Both the position numbers and the translations under genes were made by a program. From the IMG/VR virus record IMGVR_UViG_3300030117_006191, positions 1 through 26,739 of that record: 26,739 nucleotides of DNA, one strand, 5' to 3'. Of the stretch, positions 8,864 through 17,739 are shown in pieces. Origin of the DNA: a virus. The notes under the pieces were generated by a model. That model worked only from the letters and a program-made list of their open reading frames with translations. It was not told the origin of the DNA and searched no databases. Numbering within the stretch: the first letter of the stretch is position 1; every line of letters begins with the position of its first letter.

Positions 8864-9679
8864 CTATTGTCCCATTAATTCTTGCCATCCATATATCGTA
8901 TCTAAAACATTTTCAGTTGCACCAGCTTGCATACTCATAATGTCTTCAAGAAGGTTTCCATATCCTCCACGATACATTTGCTCAGCTCCTGATAATCCAG
9001 CAGTTCTTGCACCACTTCCAGCAAAACCACCAGTTCCAGCTTTGCCCATTGCTTGTGTTTTTTGTCCAATTAATTTTTGACGACCCACATCTTCAACTGG
9101 GTCATAATATGCAGCTGTTGTTTTTTCAATCATCTCAGGAGTTAATGCTTTAACTTCTCCAGCTTGTATAGGGTCTTTTACGCCTCCAATCTGAGATAAT
9201 GTTGCTGCAAGACTTTCAGGGTCAAATATATTTACTCCTGATAAACCAGTTCCATAATACGCTGTTTCGCCAGGGTCTACTTCTTCAAAATCAAAACCTT
9301 GAATAACATCTTGCCCTACAAGTGCTTCTAATCCCCCTTGTAAAACAATACCACTATTTAAACCAGTTCCATAATAATCTTCTGCATATAAGTCTTGAAT
9401 TGCATTTAATTGTTCATTTAAGCTATGCCCCCTAAATCCACTAAAAATATTTGCTAAAGCTCCTTGAATAGAATCATTAATTCCTTCATATTGATATGTT
9501 CCAAATGGATTTGATGACTGATATGCATTAATAGCAGCTAACATATTATTTAAAGCATTATGGGTACTTATTTGATTTGAAGGCGATTGAGCAGAAATAA
9601 AATCTTGATAGCCTGCCCCTAAATAAGGGTCAACAATTGGAGTAAATTCTATATATGGATTATGTCCTGGTGTATGCAT
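8864..9679 (-). CDS. Virion-associated protein, 271 aa, ejection module
   Basis: Starts MHTPGHNPYIEF, with its ATG overlapping the stop of the 314-residue gene as TAATG. The motif YYGTGL occurs twice, at residues 102-107 and 141-146, each in a Gly/Ser/aromatic context, suggesting a short internal duplication. The C-terminal third (KLIGQKTQAMGKAGTGG, then SGARTAGLSGAEQMYRGG) looks like small-residue-rich internal virion proteins of marine podoviruses. I do not recognise a named family. It sits in the four-gene block 314-271-671-2236, so it is probably packaged inside the capsid. Confidence 0.6.
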   Translation of the reverse strand: MHTPGHNPYIEFTPIVDPYLGAGYQDFISAQSPSNQISTHNALNNMLAAINAYQSSNPFGTYQYEGINDSIQGALANIFSGFRGHSLNEQLNAIQDLYAEDYYGTGLNSGIVLQGGLEALVGQDVIQGFDFEEVDPGETAYYGTGLSGVNIFDPESLAATLSQIGGVKDPIQAGEVKALTPEMIEKTTAAYYDPVEDVGRQKLIGQKTQAMGKAGTGGFAGSGARTAGLSGAEQMYRGGYGNLLEDIMSMQAGATENVLDTIYGWQELMGQ

Positions 9680-10623
9680 TAATAACCTCCGTATGGGTTT
9701 CTAAATTGTGGATAAGAATAAGATGATGCATAAGGCGTTAATCCTGTAAACTCTCCATATGCAGCAGGACCTAAGCTTCTTAATAATCCAGATACTAATG
9801 GTTTATTTAACATTTGAATTGCTTCATCTCCCATTTCAAATCCAAATATTTGTTCAATTAAATCTTTGCTATTTTGTTGTAATTTTGAAGCATCTTTAAT
9901 TGAAATATCTTTTCCAAAAAGTTTTGTTGCCTCATCAAAGCTTAAATCAACTCCAGGAACATCCATTCTTGGAAAATCAGAGCCAACAGTATCCCAAACT
10001 TTTACACCTTTAGAAGGTTCACCAGCAATCATATTTTTAAGTTCATCTTGCAAAGCAGAAGGGTCTGCTAATACTGGACTTCCACCAGAAGGAATATCCC
10101 CCATTTGAGGGCCAGTTTGCTTTACAACTGCTTCTTCTTTTTTTATGCCTCCAGGAGTAATTGCACCAAGCAATGCACTTGACATTACATCACCTAAAAC
10201 CATTTGGTCTAAACCTTTTTGAAATGACTTTCTTGTTTCGGCAACATCTTTGTATTGTTTTCTTCCTTTTAATTTTTTTTCTAATTCTTTTAATTTTTTT
10301 GTAGGAGCATATTTTTTTTGTCGAAACTTTTCTGCAATTCCTGCTCCAGCACCTGCTCCTAAACCACCAGCTAAGGTTGCTCCAAGAGGCCCAGCAAGAC
10401 CTGCTGTTAAACCCATTCCAAGCAATCCACCAAGAACGCTTGCGCCAAACTTTCCTTTTTTAGCTTTGTTCTCTGCATCTTTAATAGCAGCATTAATTTC
10501 GTCAATAATTTCTTTTTGATGTTTGTACTGTTCAAGTAATGCTGAGGCTTCTTTTGCTCTATCTGCAACTCTTGCTTGAGGGTCTCCAGCTGAAATTTTT
10601 GCTATATCATATATGTTTGCCAT
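9679..10623 (-). CDS. Membrane-active internal virion protein, 314 aa (T7 gp14-like by position)
   Basis: The N-terminal 55 residues are helical and charged. Residues 58-97 form a Gly/Ala/Leu-rich hydrophobic segment (GASVLGGLLGMGLTAGLAG and onward), followed by a Lys-rich helix at about 100-130. The rest is less ordered, ending in an aromatic/proline tail (YSYPQFRNPYGGY). A long glycine-zipper-like membrane segment in the first gene of an ejection cluster fits a pore-forming component like T7 gp14. That role is inferred from context, not homology. The start is supported by an AAGGA Shine-Dalgarno at 10629-10633, five bases upstream. A 77-nt non-coding gap separates it from the tail genes, so it probably has independent translation initiation. 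Confidence 0.65.
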   Translation of the reverse strand: MANIYDIAKISAGDPQARVADRAKEASALLEQYKHQKEIIDEINAAIKDAENKAKKGKFGASVLGGLLGMGLTAGLAGPLGATLAGGLGAGAGAGIAEKFRQKKYAPTKKLKELEKKLKGRKQYKDVAETRKSFQKGLDQMVLGDVMSSALLGAITPGGIKKEEAVVKQTGPQMGDIPSGGSPVLADPSALQDELKNMIAGEPSKGVKVWDTVGSDFPRMDVPGVDLSFDEATKLFGKDISIKDASKLQQNSKDLIEQIFGFEMGDEAIQMLNKPLVSGLLRSLGPAAYGEFTGLTPYASSYSYPQFRNPYGGY

Positions 10624-10700
10624 ATTAGTCCTTTATTCCCTTCTAATTCTAATCAGTAATTTAATACTAAAAATTTAATTTTCATAATTGCTCTTAGTTC
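10624..10700. other. Short AT-rich intergenic gap before the ejection module
   Basis: This 77-nt stretch contains the Shine-Dalgarno of the 314-residue gene (10629-10633) and AT-rich sequence. I see no convincing promoter pair or terminator, only weak AATTTAAT-type inverted repeats. It is one of only two non-coding gaps over 50 nt in the late block. Confidence 0.5.
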
Positions 10701-11375
10701 CTAAAAATTTGTTCCAAAAAAAACTGCATTATCTGATACTGTTGTTGGTGCTAATGTGTAATCTATTACAGGGTCTGAAGCTGTACCTGAATACTCAACA
10801 AAATAAACACCATTACTATTTCCACTACCTGTTGGTTCAATATCTTTTAAATCATAATCATAATTAATCAATCCTATAACAACAGTATCTTGACTTACCA
10901 TATCTGATAAAGCAGATGATGTTAATGCTATTTGATTCATAGCTGAATTAGTAGTCCATGTTGACACTTCAGCTGAATATTTAGTAACATTGCTTTCATT
11001 ATCTCCTCCACCACTACCATCAGAACTTCCTGTAGTCCAACCTGTCATATTATCAAAATCTGCATTAGCAAACCCAAAATCATGTGGACATTTAACTAAA
11101 ATAACATCACCACCTGTTAGTGAATACCCTCTTACTTTAAATGTAGCACTTGCCACAGTAGATGTTACCCCTGATGTGTCAAACTTAAAAAATGCTCTAT
11201 AAACTCTAAAAATTGCACCACCACCTCTTGAAGCAAACTTATTTGCTTGAACTGCAAGAAGATTTCTTGTTTGAACCCCATTATATGTTCCTGATGTTGC
11301 ATCTCTTGTTCCTGCCCAACTTGAATTTTGTTTAGAAATATACCCATCATCTGTATGTGTTGTAATAGTTGGCAT
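10701..11375 (-). CDS. Tail-associated beta-sandwich protein (DNRLRE-like), 224 aa
   Basis: A Ser/Thr/Gly-rich, beta-predicted protein. The stretch FRVYRAFFKFDTSGVTSTVA followed by SATFKVRGYS has the pattern of DNRLRE-type or carbohydrate-binding-like modules (R-x-[FY]-[LF]-x-F-D-[TL]-S, then A-x-[LF]-x-[LV]). A serine/glycine linker (SSDGSGGGDNES) sits mid-protein. It is translationally coupled (TAATG) to the methyltransferase gene, which is in turn coupled to the tail fibre. It may therefore be a fibre-tip or host-surface-binding component, which is inference. There is no transmembrane segment or catalytic motif. Confidence 0.55.
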   Translation of the reverse strand: MPTITTHTDDGYISKQNSSWAGTRDATSGTYNGVQTRNLLAVQANKFASRGGGAIFRVYRAFFKFDTSGVTSTVASATFKVRGYSLTGGDVILVKCPHDFGFANADFDNMTGWTTGSSDGSGGGDNESNVTKYSAEVSTWTTNSAMNQIALTSSALSDMVSQDTVVIGLINYDYDLKDIEPTGSGNSNGVYFVEYSGTASDPVIDYTLAPTTVSDNAVFFGTNF

Positions 11376-11923
11376 TATAATTCTACCTTTGGCATATTAT
11401 AAACATTATTATTAAAATATTGATTTGCATCAGGTGTTACAGATATATTTTCAAAGGTAACAGAATCAAAATTATGTTCATTTCTATTGTCAGTAAAGTT
11501 ATTCCAATAAGTTATTTTTGCACCTGATTTAGCTTTAGCTAATGCAAAGTCTTTAAAGTTAGCCCAACTATCATCTCCATAAGTATCAATAAAAATTCCA
11601 TCATAAGTTGATAGCCCACTAACACTATTCCAATCCCCTTCAATAACAGTAACATTAGATTTATCTGATGCCCAAGCATTTAGCCTTTCTATAATTTGTG
11701 GATGTATTTCTATTATAGTGTGTGAATTTACACCTTGTGATTGTATGTAATCAGAACATATACCCATACCAAAGCCTATTTCTAAAACATCTCCACTATT
11801 ATGACAAATAAACTCTGCACATTTTTGCATTATTGCTGATTCCCATGACATCATCACTTCTTCACCAGATTCAGTAATTATCTTTGTATCTTCAAATGTT
11901 AATATTTCGTCTTTAAAAGCCAT
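11375..11923 (-). CDS. SAM-dependent methyltransferase, guanidinoacetate methyltransferase (GAMT)/RMT2-like
   Basis: A 182-residue Rossmann-fold class I methyltransferase. The SAM motif I is VLEIGFGMG (46-54), the acidic end of strand 2 is IIEIHP (70-75), and DGIFIDTYG (108-116) marks strand 4. The upstream signature EEVMMSWESAIM (21-32), the GFGM core, a Trp in EGDWNSV and the DTY triplet together closely match guanidinoacetate N-methyltransferase and fungal arginine N5-methyltransferase RMT2. An upstream in-frame ATG at 11980 exists, but I chose 11923. That ATG forms the TAATG overlap with the fibre stop used throughout this block, and it yields MAFKDEILTFED, which fits the family start. 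The stop is coupled to the next gene. The substrate is unknown: a virion arginine side chain, a host metabolite or a surface glycan. Confidence 0.8.
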   Translation of the reverse strand: MAFKDEILTFEDTKIITESGEEVMMSWESAIMQKCAEFICHNSGDVLEIGFGMGICSDYIQSQGVNSHTIIEIHPQIIERLNAWASDKSNVTVIEGDWNSVSGLSTYDGIFIDTYGDDSWANFKDFALAKAKSGAKITYWNNFTDNRNEHNFDSVTFENISVTPDANQYFNNNVYNMPKVEL

Positions 11924-13062
11924 TAAAATTGAAAGTCCAATGTTGCTACACCATAACATATTTGATTGTCTGCATCCCAAAAAAATGAAATAATATCTAC
12001 ATGGTTAGCATCTGTTGTTAATGTTGGATTACTACCACCTGGAAACTTAACTGTAGCTGCTGTACCACCTGCTAATCCTGCTTTATAATTAGTAACAGTT
12101 CTGCTTCCTGTTCCATCTTGTTTTAACAATACAACAAAATTTCCTGAAGTAGCTGGTAATATAAGATTTAAATCAGTAATATTCCCTGAGCCAAAAGTAA
12201 CAAATTGTTTGTTTCCTGTTCTAAAATCTACATCAGTATCAGTTGCATCATAAGTTGGTGTTACAAGGTCAAAACCTACACCACACCCATCAAATTCTAC
12301 ATGACCATCAGGCTCAATATTTAAATGAGCATCTGCCCCTGAATTATCATAAGTTCTTATTAATGTTTCTCCTGCTGTATCTGTTTGAATTTGAAACCAA
12401 TCATCCATAGAAGCACCACCTGCTTCATATAATGAAAAGGAAGATAAATCATTTTTAGCAGTTATTCTTGCAAAGTCATCTCCTGCATTTTTAAAATAAA
12501 TTCTTCCAGCTGCTGAACCTGCATCTAAAGTTATATCGCCATCAGTATCTAAAGTTAAATGAGCTGCACTTGCATCATCATCTACTGTAGCTAAAGTAGT
12601 TGCACCATGTTGAGCTACGGTAATACTAAACTTATCACCTGTATCTTCATCATCATGTATAGTCATTGCAGTGTTATCTACATCAAAATCAAATATAGTG
12701 GTAGTACCATCATTCATAGTAACATTTCCACCATCAGCTGATAACGCTATATCTCCTGATGAATCTAAAGTAAAATTACCTGTAACTGAATATGTTGAAG
12801 GAAGCCTAAATTGTTTAATGGTGTTAACCTTTGATTTAATTTCTTTAATTGCTTTTTCAAGGCTATCAAATGATTCTCCAATTTTAACTCCATGCCATTT
12901 GTGGTTTGCTTTTATATAAAGTTTTAAACCACTTGATGTTCTTCTAAATGTTAAATCCCCTTCACTTCCTTGGGCATTTAATGGATTTCCTTTGCCAATT
13001 GTTGGCACTGAAGATTTTCTTGCATTAATGTTTCTAGTTACATTTGTGCTTCTTATTGACAT
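11923..13062 (-). CDS. Tail fibre / receptor-binding protein, 379 aa
   Basis: Residues 31-60 form a small beta head (GSEGDLTFRRTSSGLKLYI), then a charged helix (about 62-85) resembles the coiled coil before a trimeric fibre shaft. The shaft carries recurring LTLDSSGDIAL, LTLDTDGDITL and LNIEPDGHVEF strands at about 98, 169 and 247, consistent with a repetitive beta fibre. The C-terminal part (from about 285: QFVTFGSGNITDLNLILP, ending GVATLDFQF) resembles the terminal knob of many environmental phage fibres. It is coupled (TAATG) to the tail hub gene upstream and to the methyltransferase downstream. The role in host recognition follows from architecture and position; the receptor is unknown. 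Confidence 0.75.
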   Translation of the reverse strand: MSIRSTNVTRNINARKSSVPTIGKGNPLNAQGSEGDLTFRRTSSGLKLYIKANHKWHGVKIGESFDSLEKAIKEIKSKVNTIKQFRLPSTYSVTGNFTLDSSGDIALSADGGNVTMNDGTTTIFDFDVDNTAMTIHDDEDTGDKFSITVAQHGATTLATVDDDASAAHLTLDTDGDITLDAGSAAGRIYFKNAGDDFARITAKNDLSSFSLYEAGGASMDDWFQIQTDTAGETLIRTYDNSGADAHLNIEPDGHVEFDGCGVGFDLVTPTYDATDTDVDFRTGNKQFVTFGSGNITDLNLILPATSGNFVVLLKQDGTGSRTVTNYKAGLAGGTAATVKFPGGSNPTLTTDANHVDIISFFWDADNQICYGVATLDFQF

Positions 13063-16000
13063 TATTTAACTTTTTTAGGCCTATAAACAATTGTTATATC
13101 ATTAATTTCAAAATTTGGACAAACTGCTCCAATAATATAATTACTATCGCTATTTGTAAAAGCTCCATAACCATTATCATCCCAAGCTTCTGAAACAGTT
13201 GCAACTTTAGTGCTAGTATTATATGCAGTAATAAGCTTTGTATTGAATCTTGCACTTCCACTGTATATATTAATATACCGTCCAATATATTTTATATTAT
13301 TAGTACCTTCTCCAGAATTAAGTCTTATTTGAGTAGAAGGAGTGCTTACATCTGCATTGCTTGCTCTTGCACTAGAGCCAACCGTTGCTTGTATAGTTTT
13401 TAATCTTAATTGAATGCTTTTAACATTATTAATTGAAGAATCTGGTATTAATTCTGCAATTCTCCAATTATCATCTGAAGCACTAAAACCGCCTGGATAA
13501 TCATTTTGTAATCCAAGGAATCCCCCTCCAACTATACCAGAATCAGGAGTTCTAACATCATAATTTTGAGCAACCCCAGTAGTTACTGCATATGTAGGAA
13601 CTTTAGTTGAAGAAAAAGAAGTAAAAGTTTCTCCTCCATCAGTTGCATATTGCATATCAACCCCAGAAACACCAGTGCATTTATATGTAACATATATTTT
13701 ATATATTTTTTTTCTTGTTGCGGGACTTCCAAAATCGATATCTTTAGACTTCCATAAAACAACATCTCCTGCATATCCAGCTCCAGCAATATCTGCTCTA
13801 GGAGAATTACTCCATTTATAAAAACTTGTTACTGTAGGGTCATTTGTAGGGTCAGTGAACGCAAAAAATGATATTCCTTCTGTATCTGTAACAATATTAG
13901 AGTATGCTGGAGTGCTTATTGTGCCAGCCATTGGAAATGCAGCTCCAGACACATAAGATTGATAAGCTTGTAATTCAAAGTCATATAAATAATATCTATT
14001 AGCTGCAGATATTCCAACTGATGGAGTAAAAATAACACGATTAGTATATTTTTCAAACATTATAAACCCTGGAAGAGTTGCATGAGTTGCAAATGGATTA
14101 ACTTCACTTCCTGAAGAAGTTTCTAATGAAGCAACATGTCTTGTTAAATTAGCTACTTGTCTTCCATCAAAAAACCACAATCCAGATTCATTAAACCAGC
14201 AAACACCATTATTTGTTTTACATACATGGCTTGGATATCTAATTCCAGCATTTTCATGCTCTGATTCTAAAACTTCAGAACCACCTGATACATTTATTAT
14301 ATATAGTTTTTTCTTTTTATATTGAAGTAATCGGTCTCCATAAGAAATAAGTTTAATTATTGAGTCTCCATCTCCAATTGCAACATCTATATAATTTGTT
14401 TCAGGAAATGTATCAAATTTATTTACTGGGCTTTTAAGCATTCTATCAGGGTATGTTCTGCCCCCTTGCCTTATATTGCCTATATATACTACTCTGCCTA
14501 CAACAGCAGCACATTTATATTGTGCATCAATAAGAGTTTGTTCTGTAAATAAATTTTCTGACAAATATGTATCAATTGGTTGAATTTTAATGCTTGTTCC
14601 GCTTGTTATTGTTGCAATTGCATTAGAGGCAGGTTGTTCAAGAATAAGCTCAGAATCATCAGATGCAAATATCTGATATGTACCTTTGCTTAAATTTACT
14701 TTAGAAAATAATCTCCATTCTTGTGAAGCACTGCCATCAGTCACGTCTCTCATATATATTTTAAATCCATTAATTCTTGGATTCCAAGATTTTTCATCAA
14801 CTCCATATCCATATACAGATTTAATTACTGCTTTTTTTGCAACTGTTTCTCCTGTCCAATCAACTGTTGCTGTTGGAGTTAATTCTTCAACTAAAAGTAT
14901 TTGGTCTCCACTACTGTGAGTAGCTTTTGCTGAATTATTATATCCTCGTGTAAAGGTTACAGTGTTTCCTGATACATTTGTAACAAGCATTTGTTCTGAA
15001 CCAACCATAACAACATCGTCATTAACTAAAACCCCATCTCCATCATCTATTGCTACTGCTGTTGAAGAATCTGTATCATTCATAGAGCCCGCAAGCTCAT
15101 TTGCAGTTCCATCAGCCGCAGCTAATTCTGTAATTTTATATCCTTGAGTTAACAATGATTCTTGGACTTCTTGTGCTGGTCCATCATATGTGAATGACAT
15201 TGCAAAATTCCATTTACGCTTTAAATCTTCATCAATTGCATTTTCACCAGGTTTTGTTATTGTTGCAAGTAATTCTTGAGCTTTTATATCAGAACCAGTA
15301 TTTGCACTAGATACATCTCCATGATTTGCATCTTTAAAATAAAAAGTTGTTCCACTAGCATATGTTGTAAGCTTAACTCCATTGTAAGATGTTACCCCTG
15401 TAACCCCTGTAATATGTATCCAAGTCTGCCCAGTTGCAACCTCAGAAGCATCTATTGTTGCTCTTACAGTCCCAGCAACAGTATCTTTATAATCTGCCCA
15501 AGCATCAATTTGAGCATAGTTTGCATCAGTTGACCAATCTAATTCACTTATACCATGGTCCTCTATAATAAGAGTAAACTCAGTATCAGTTACATCTGTC
15601 TGAACAGTATGGGTTCCTGCTAACTTTGAAATCCCAGAATTACAATTTGAAATAACAATTTCATCACCGTTTGTTAATCCATGGTTTGCACTTGTTGTTA
15701 TTGTAATTTCATCACCATCAATATCTACTTCAATTATTCCATAATCAGGAGCATCATCTCCAAACTCAAGAACAACCTTTTCAGATTCTGTAGGAATATT
15801 AGTTGTTGAACTTGTTATTTCATCATATATTCTTAATGATTGAATTCCAGCACTTGATGCTAAAGTTGCAGTTGTTCCATCTGATTTTCTTGTATTATTT
15901 GGAGGTTGTGGTGTTTGCACATCTTCAACCCAAGTATTAATTGAATTTGAAGTTGCAGCCTCAAACAACCTATCTTGTTTTACATGTGTAAATATTTTTG

Positions 16001-17108
16001 GAACATTAACATAATAAATAATAGAATCATCAGCATGAGTTGTAATTTTAGTGTTAGCGTAACCTCTAATTACAGTTATTGTTGTGCTGCTTGGAGAAGT
16101 TACAACATACATAATTTCTTGGTTTATTTGTATAGTTGAGCCAGCATTAATTGTTCCACTATCATGAGTTAAGGTAATATCATTTTTAGTTACTCCTGAA
16201 GCCATGTTAATTAAAAGAGCTGTAGATGTAACTGAAAAATTAGAATCTACTGTTCTTAATGCGCCATCAACATTATAGTATTCTGGCTTAACATCCGCAG
16301 TTTTACTACCTAATGTAAATTTTGCATCAGTCCAACCAGTCCTATAGCAAGTAACATCATCTATAGAGCCATCTGCTTCTATTTCAGAAGAATCCGCAGT
16401 AAACCATAAATGTGTTGCTGCAGCTACAGGCATAAATGTTACAGTGTGGGTTCCAACAACATAATTTGTTGCTGCAATATATGTTTCATCTGCAGTATTT
16501 CCTGACGCATCTCCTCCACCAATTGCTAAATTTAAAGTAGCAGTTTTTACTGTAAATGTTAATGAATATTGTAAATTTGCTTCTAATTTATCTCCTGTTA
16601 AAGTATTGTAAATTGAAGCATCTTTATTTGCACTTGTGTCAAAAACTGATGGATTTGCCCCACTACTCCAAGCAACAGTTCCTGAACCATCCGAATTTAC
16701 TGCTGCCCAATTTGAATCTCCTGGGTCGGGGTCAGTTCCATCTTGAATAATATCAGTTGATATTTTTGAACTATTAGGGTCATATATATCAATATCAGCT
16801 TTGTCATTAAGAACAATAAAATTAGTATCTATTTCACTTGGAGCAGCATCCATATTATAATCATGAGAAAATGTAAACAACCCATGTCCTCTTTTCCAAG
16901 CACCACTTGAAGTCCAATTATTTATTATTTTATGATTAAGCCTTGTCTCGTCATACAAAGATGTTCCCGAGCCTTCAAGAAGTAATCTTCCTGGATTTCT
17001 TATTGATAATTGAGAAAAAGCATTTTGATTATCTGCAATATCTCTTGGGTCAAATTTATCATTTGTTCCACCATGAAACTCTAATATTTTATGTTCTTGT
17101 TTTGCCAT
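13062..17108 (-). CDS. Large tail hub / stabilisation protein, 1348 aa
   Basis: A multi-domain, beta-rich virion protein. The N-terminus (LEFHGGTNDKFDPRDI, then NQNAFSQLSIRNPGRL) and the later block around 870-1150, including SYGDRLLQYKKKKLYIINVS and SGLWFFDGRQV, have the look of beta-propeller tail-needle or stabilisation proteins (P22 gp10-like in role). Inserted are two copies of a GdxIxixxExMxVxxVxGxTxTxxRGYxxTxxxTHxxGDxI-type module (residues about 310-367 and 677-743) and an H-G-L-[ST]-x-G-D beta module near residue 476. There is no signal peptide or catalytic motif. It follows a 50-residue gene directly (TAAATG) and is coupled to the fibre gene (TAATG), which fits the fibre-bearing hub of a short tail. 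The assignment is by architecture. Confidence 0.65.
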   Translation of the reverse strand: MAKQEHKILEFHGGTNDKFDPRDIADNQNAFSQLSIRNPGRLLLEGSGTSLYDETRLNHKIINNWTSSGAWKRGHGLFTFSHDYNMDAAPSEIDTNFIVLNDKADIDIYDPNSSKISTDIIQDGTDPDPGDSNWAAVNSDGSGTVAWSSGANPSVFDTSANKDASIYNTLTGDKLEANLQYSLTFTVKTATLNLAIGGGDASGNTADETYIAATNYVVGTHTVTFMPVAAATHLWFTADSSEIEADGSIDDVTCYRTGWTDAKFTLGSKTADVKPEYYNVDGALRTVDSNFSVTSTALLINMASGVTKNDITLTHDSGTINAGSTIQINQEIMYVVTSPSSTTITVIRGYANTKITTHADDSIIYYVNVPKIFTHVKQDRLFEAATSNSINTWVEDVQTPQPPNNTRKSDGTTATLASSAGIQSLRIYDEITSSTTNIPTESEKVVLEFGDDAPDYGIIEVDIDGDEITITTSANHGLTNGDEIVISNCNSGISKLAGTHTVQTDVTDTEFTLIIEDHGISELDWSTDANYAQIDAWADYKDTVAGTVRATIDASEVATGQTWIHITGVTGVTSYNGVKLTTYASGTTFYFKDANHGDVSSANTGSDIKAQELLATITKPGENAIDEDLKRKWNFAMSFTYDGPAQEVQESLLTQGYKITELAAADGTANELAGSMNDTDSSTAVAIDDGDGVLVNDDVVMVGSEQMLVTNVSGNTVTFTRGYNNSAKATHSSGDQILLVEELTPTATVDWTGETVAKKAVIKSVYGYGVDEKSWNPRINGFKIYMRDVTDGSASQEWRLFSKVNLSKGTYQIFASDDSELILEQPASNAIATITSGTSIKIQPIDTYLSENLFTEQTLIDAQYKCAAVVGRVVYIGNIRQGGRTYPDRMLKSPVNKFDTFPETNYIDVAIGDGDSIIKLISYGDRLLQYKKKKLYIINVSGGSEVLESEHENAGIRYPSHVCKTNNGVCWFNESGLWFFDGRQVANLTRHVASLETSSGSEVNPFATHATLPGFIMFEKYTNRVIFTPSVGISAANRYYLYDFELQAYQSYVSGAAFPMAGTISTPAYSNIVTDTEGISFFAFTDPTNDPTVTSFYKWSNSPRADIAGAGYAGDVVLWKSKDIDFGSPATRKKIYKIYVTYKCTGVSGVDMQYATDGGETFTSFSSTKVPTYAVTTGVAQNYDVRTPDSGIVGGGFLGLQNDYPGGFSASDDNWRIAELIPDSSINNVKSIQLRLKTIQATVGSSARASNADVSTPSTQIRLNSGEGTNNIKYIGRYINIYSGSARFNTKLITAYNTSTKVATVSEAWDDNGYGAFTNSDSNYIIGAVCPNFEINDITIVYRPKKVK
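14880..16181 (-). repeat. Two copies of an 'RGY' beta module in the tail hub protein
   Basis: Protein-level repeats at residues about 310-367 and 677-743 share strand-turn-strand order with E-x-M-x-V-T (EIMYVVTSPS, EQMLVTNVSG), a T-x-T-V/F-x-RGY core (TVIRGYANTKITTHADD, TFTRGYNNSAKATHSSGD) and a closing I-x-x-V strand. Such modules recur in phage tail proteins and probably build exposed beta domains. Confidence 0.6.
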
Positions 17109-17261
17109 TTATAATAATTTATCTTTGCAAACTGCCCAAACTTTATCGTCTAATTTATTTTTTGATGATGACACTAAGTAATCACCTACTTTAACAAAAA
17201 CTGATTTTAATACGTTTTCGCTAAATAAATTCTTTACTATTATCGCTACGACTTGTTTCAT
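17109..17261 (-). CDS. Small conserved-looking phage protein, 50 aa
   Basis: Reads MKQVVAIIVKNLFSE to WAVCKDKLL. It is predicted helical, with an N-terminal amphipathic/hydrophobic helix and a C-terminal KNKLDDKVWAVCKDKL segment. The ATG overlaps the preceding stop (TAATG) and the stop TAA directly abuts the ATG of the tail hub gene, so the frame is firmly embedded in the operon. Similar short helical proteins with a DDKV-type tail occur near lysis or tail genes in other phages, but I cannot name a family or function. There is no clear transmembrane span; membrane association through the first helix is possible. Confidence 0.65.
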   Translation of the reverse strand: MKQVVAIIVKNLFSENVLKSVFVKVGDYLVSSSKNKLDDKVWAVCKDKLL

Positions 17262-17455
17262 TACTTCTCCTTGTTTTTTGGTTTATCCGTTAACATAAAT
17301 TCTACTAATTTGCTTAATTGAAATACTGTTGCTTCTAATTTATCTATTCGTGCATCAGCATCATTAGGCTCTTCAACATATTTAACAATCTTATCTAGTT
17401 TAAATTTCTTTGATATTGCTTTTATTATCTTTTCTAGTATTATTGCTTTTATCAT
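17261..17455 (-). CDS. Small coiled-coil phage protein, 64 aa
   Basis: Basic amphipathic N-terminus (MIKAIILEKIIKAISKKFK) followed by a heptad-like helix (ARIDKLEATVFQLSKLVEF) and a charged Lys-rich tail. An ATG two codons further upstream (17461) is possible. I prefer 17455 because it makes the TAATG overlap with the preceding stop, the junction type used across this block; an AAGG upstream would serve either start. It is coupled at its end to the 50-residue gene. Probably an oligomeric membrane-peripheral accessory protein; the function is unknown. Confidence 0.6.
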   Translation of the reverse strand: MIKAIILEKIIKAISKKFKLDKIVKYVEEPNDADARIDKLEATVFQLSKLVEFMLTDKPKNKEK

Positions 17456-17739
17456 TACCATTTAACCTTATGAGACCAATATCTTGCTGAAAGTTTAGAA
17501 GGTTTAGAATCTTGAGCATCATGTCTAGCATAATAAGATTTTTTTCTTGCTTTTTCTTTAGGAGTTTTAGGATTTTTCCCAGCCCCTTTAACTCCCTGCT
17601 GTCCAAATCTAATTGTTTTAATTTTATCACCTAATTTTGCCACTACTACATGTGATTTTGTTTTATGCTTTGGAGTTCTTTTAGGTTTATTGTAACCTGA
17701 AACTCCAACTCTTCTTAATCTTGCATCTCTTTTTTCCAT
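17455..17739 (-). CDS. DUF5872-like small basic protein, 94 aa
   Basis: Very basic, starting MEKRDARLRRVGVSGYNKPK, with a central VVAKLGDKIKTIRFGQQGVKG and the C-terminal SYYARH, KPSKLSARYWSHKVKW. This layout (R/K-rich N-terminus, FGxQGVxG, then RHxxD/N and SAxYWxxKVKW) matches the DUF5872 family often found in phages, here recognised from memory. Its charge suggests nucleic-acid binding or DNA condensation, but no activity is established. It starts immediately after the stop of the 36-residue gene (TAAATG) and ends coupled to the 64-residue gene. Confidence 0.75.
   Translation of the reverse strand: MEKRDARLRRVGVSGYNKPKRTPKHKTKSHVVVAKLGDKIKTIRFGQQGVKGAGKNPKTPKEKARKKSYYARHDAQDSKPSKLSARYWSHKVKW

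Noticed and set aside
8240-9080. Plus-strand frames of 81 and 136 aa
   Set aside because: They lie fully opposite well-supported minus-strand genes and translate to unstructured or Cys/Ser-rich sequence without ribosome binding sites.
10624-10700. A sigma70-like promoter before the ejection module
   Set aside because: The AT-rich sequence contains TATAAT-like words by chance, but no convincing -35/-10 pair with correct spacing could be supported.
11924-11980. Longer start for the methyltransferase (ATG at 11980, 19 extra residues)
   Set aside because: The extra residues read the end of the fibre gene in another frame and do not fit the family. The ATG at 11923 gives the TAATG junction typical of this block.
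13062-17108. The 1348-aa protein as a tail tape measure
   Set aside because: It is beta-rich with propeller-like and Ig-like modules, not the long helical hydrophobic sequence of a tape measure.
17400-17630. 76-aa minus-strand frame overlapping the DUF5872-like gene
   Set aside because: It is an alternate frame of the 94- and 64-aa genes, Lys/Asn-rich, with no start signal.
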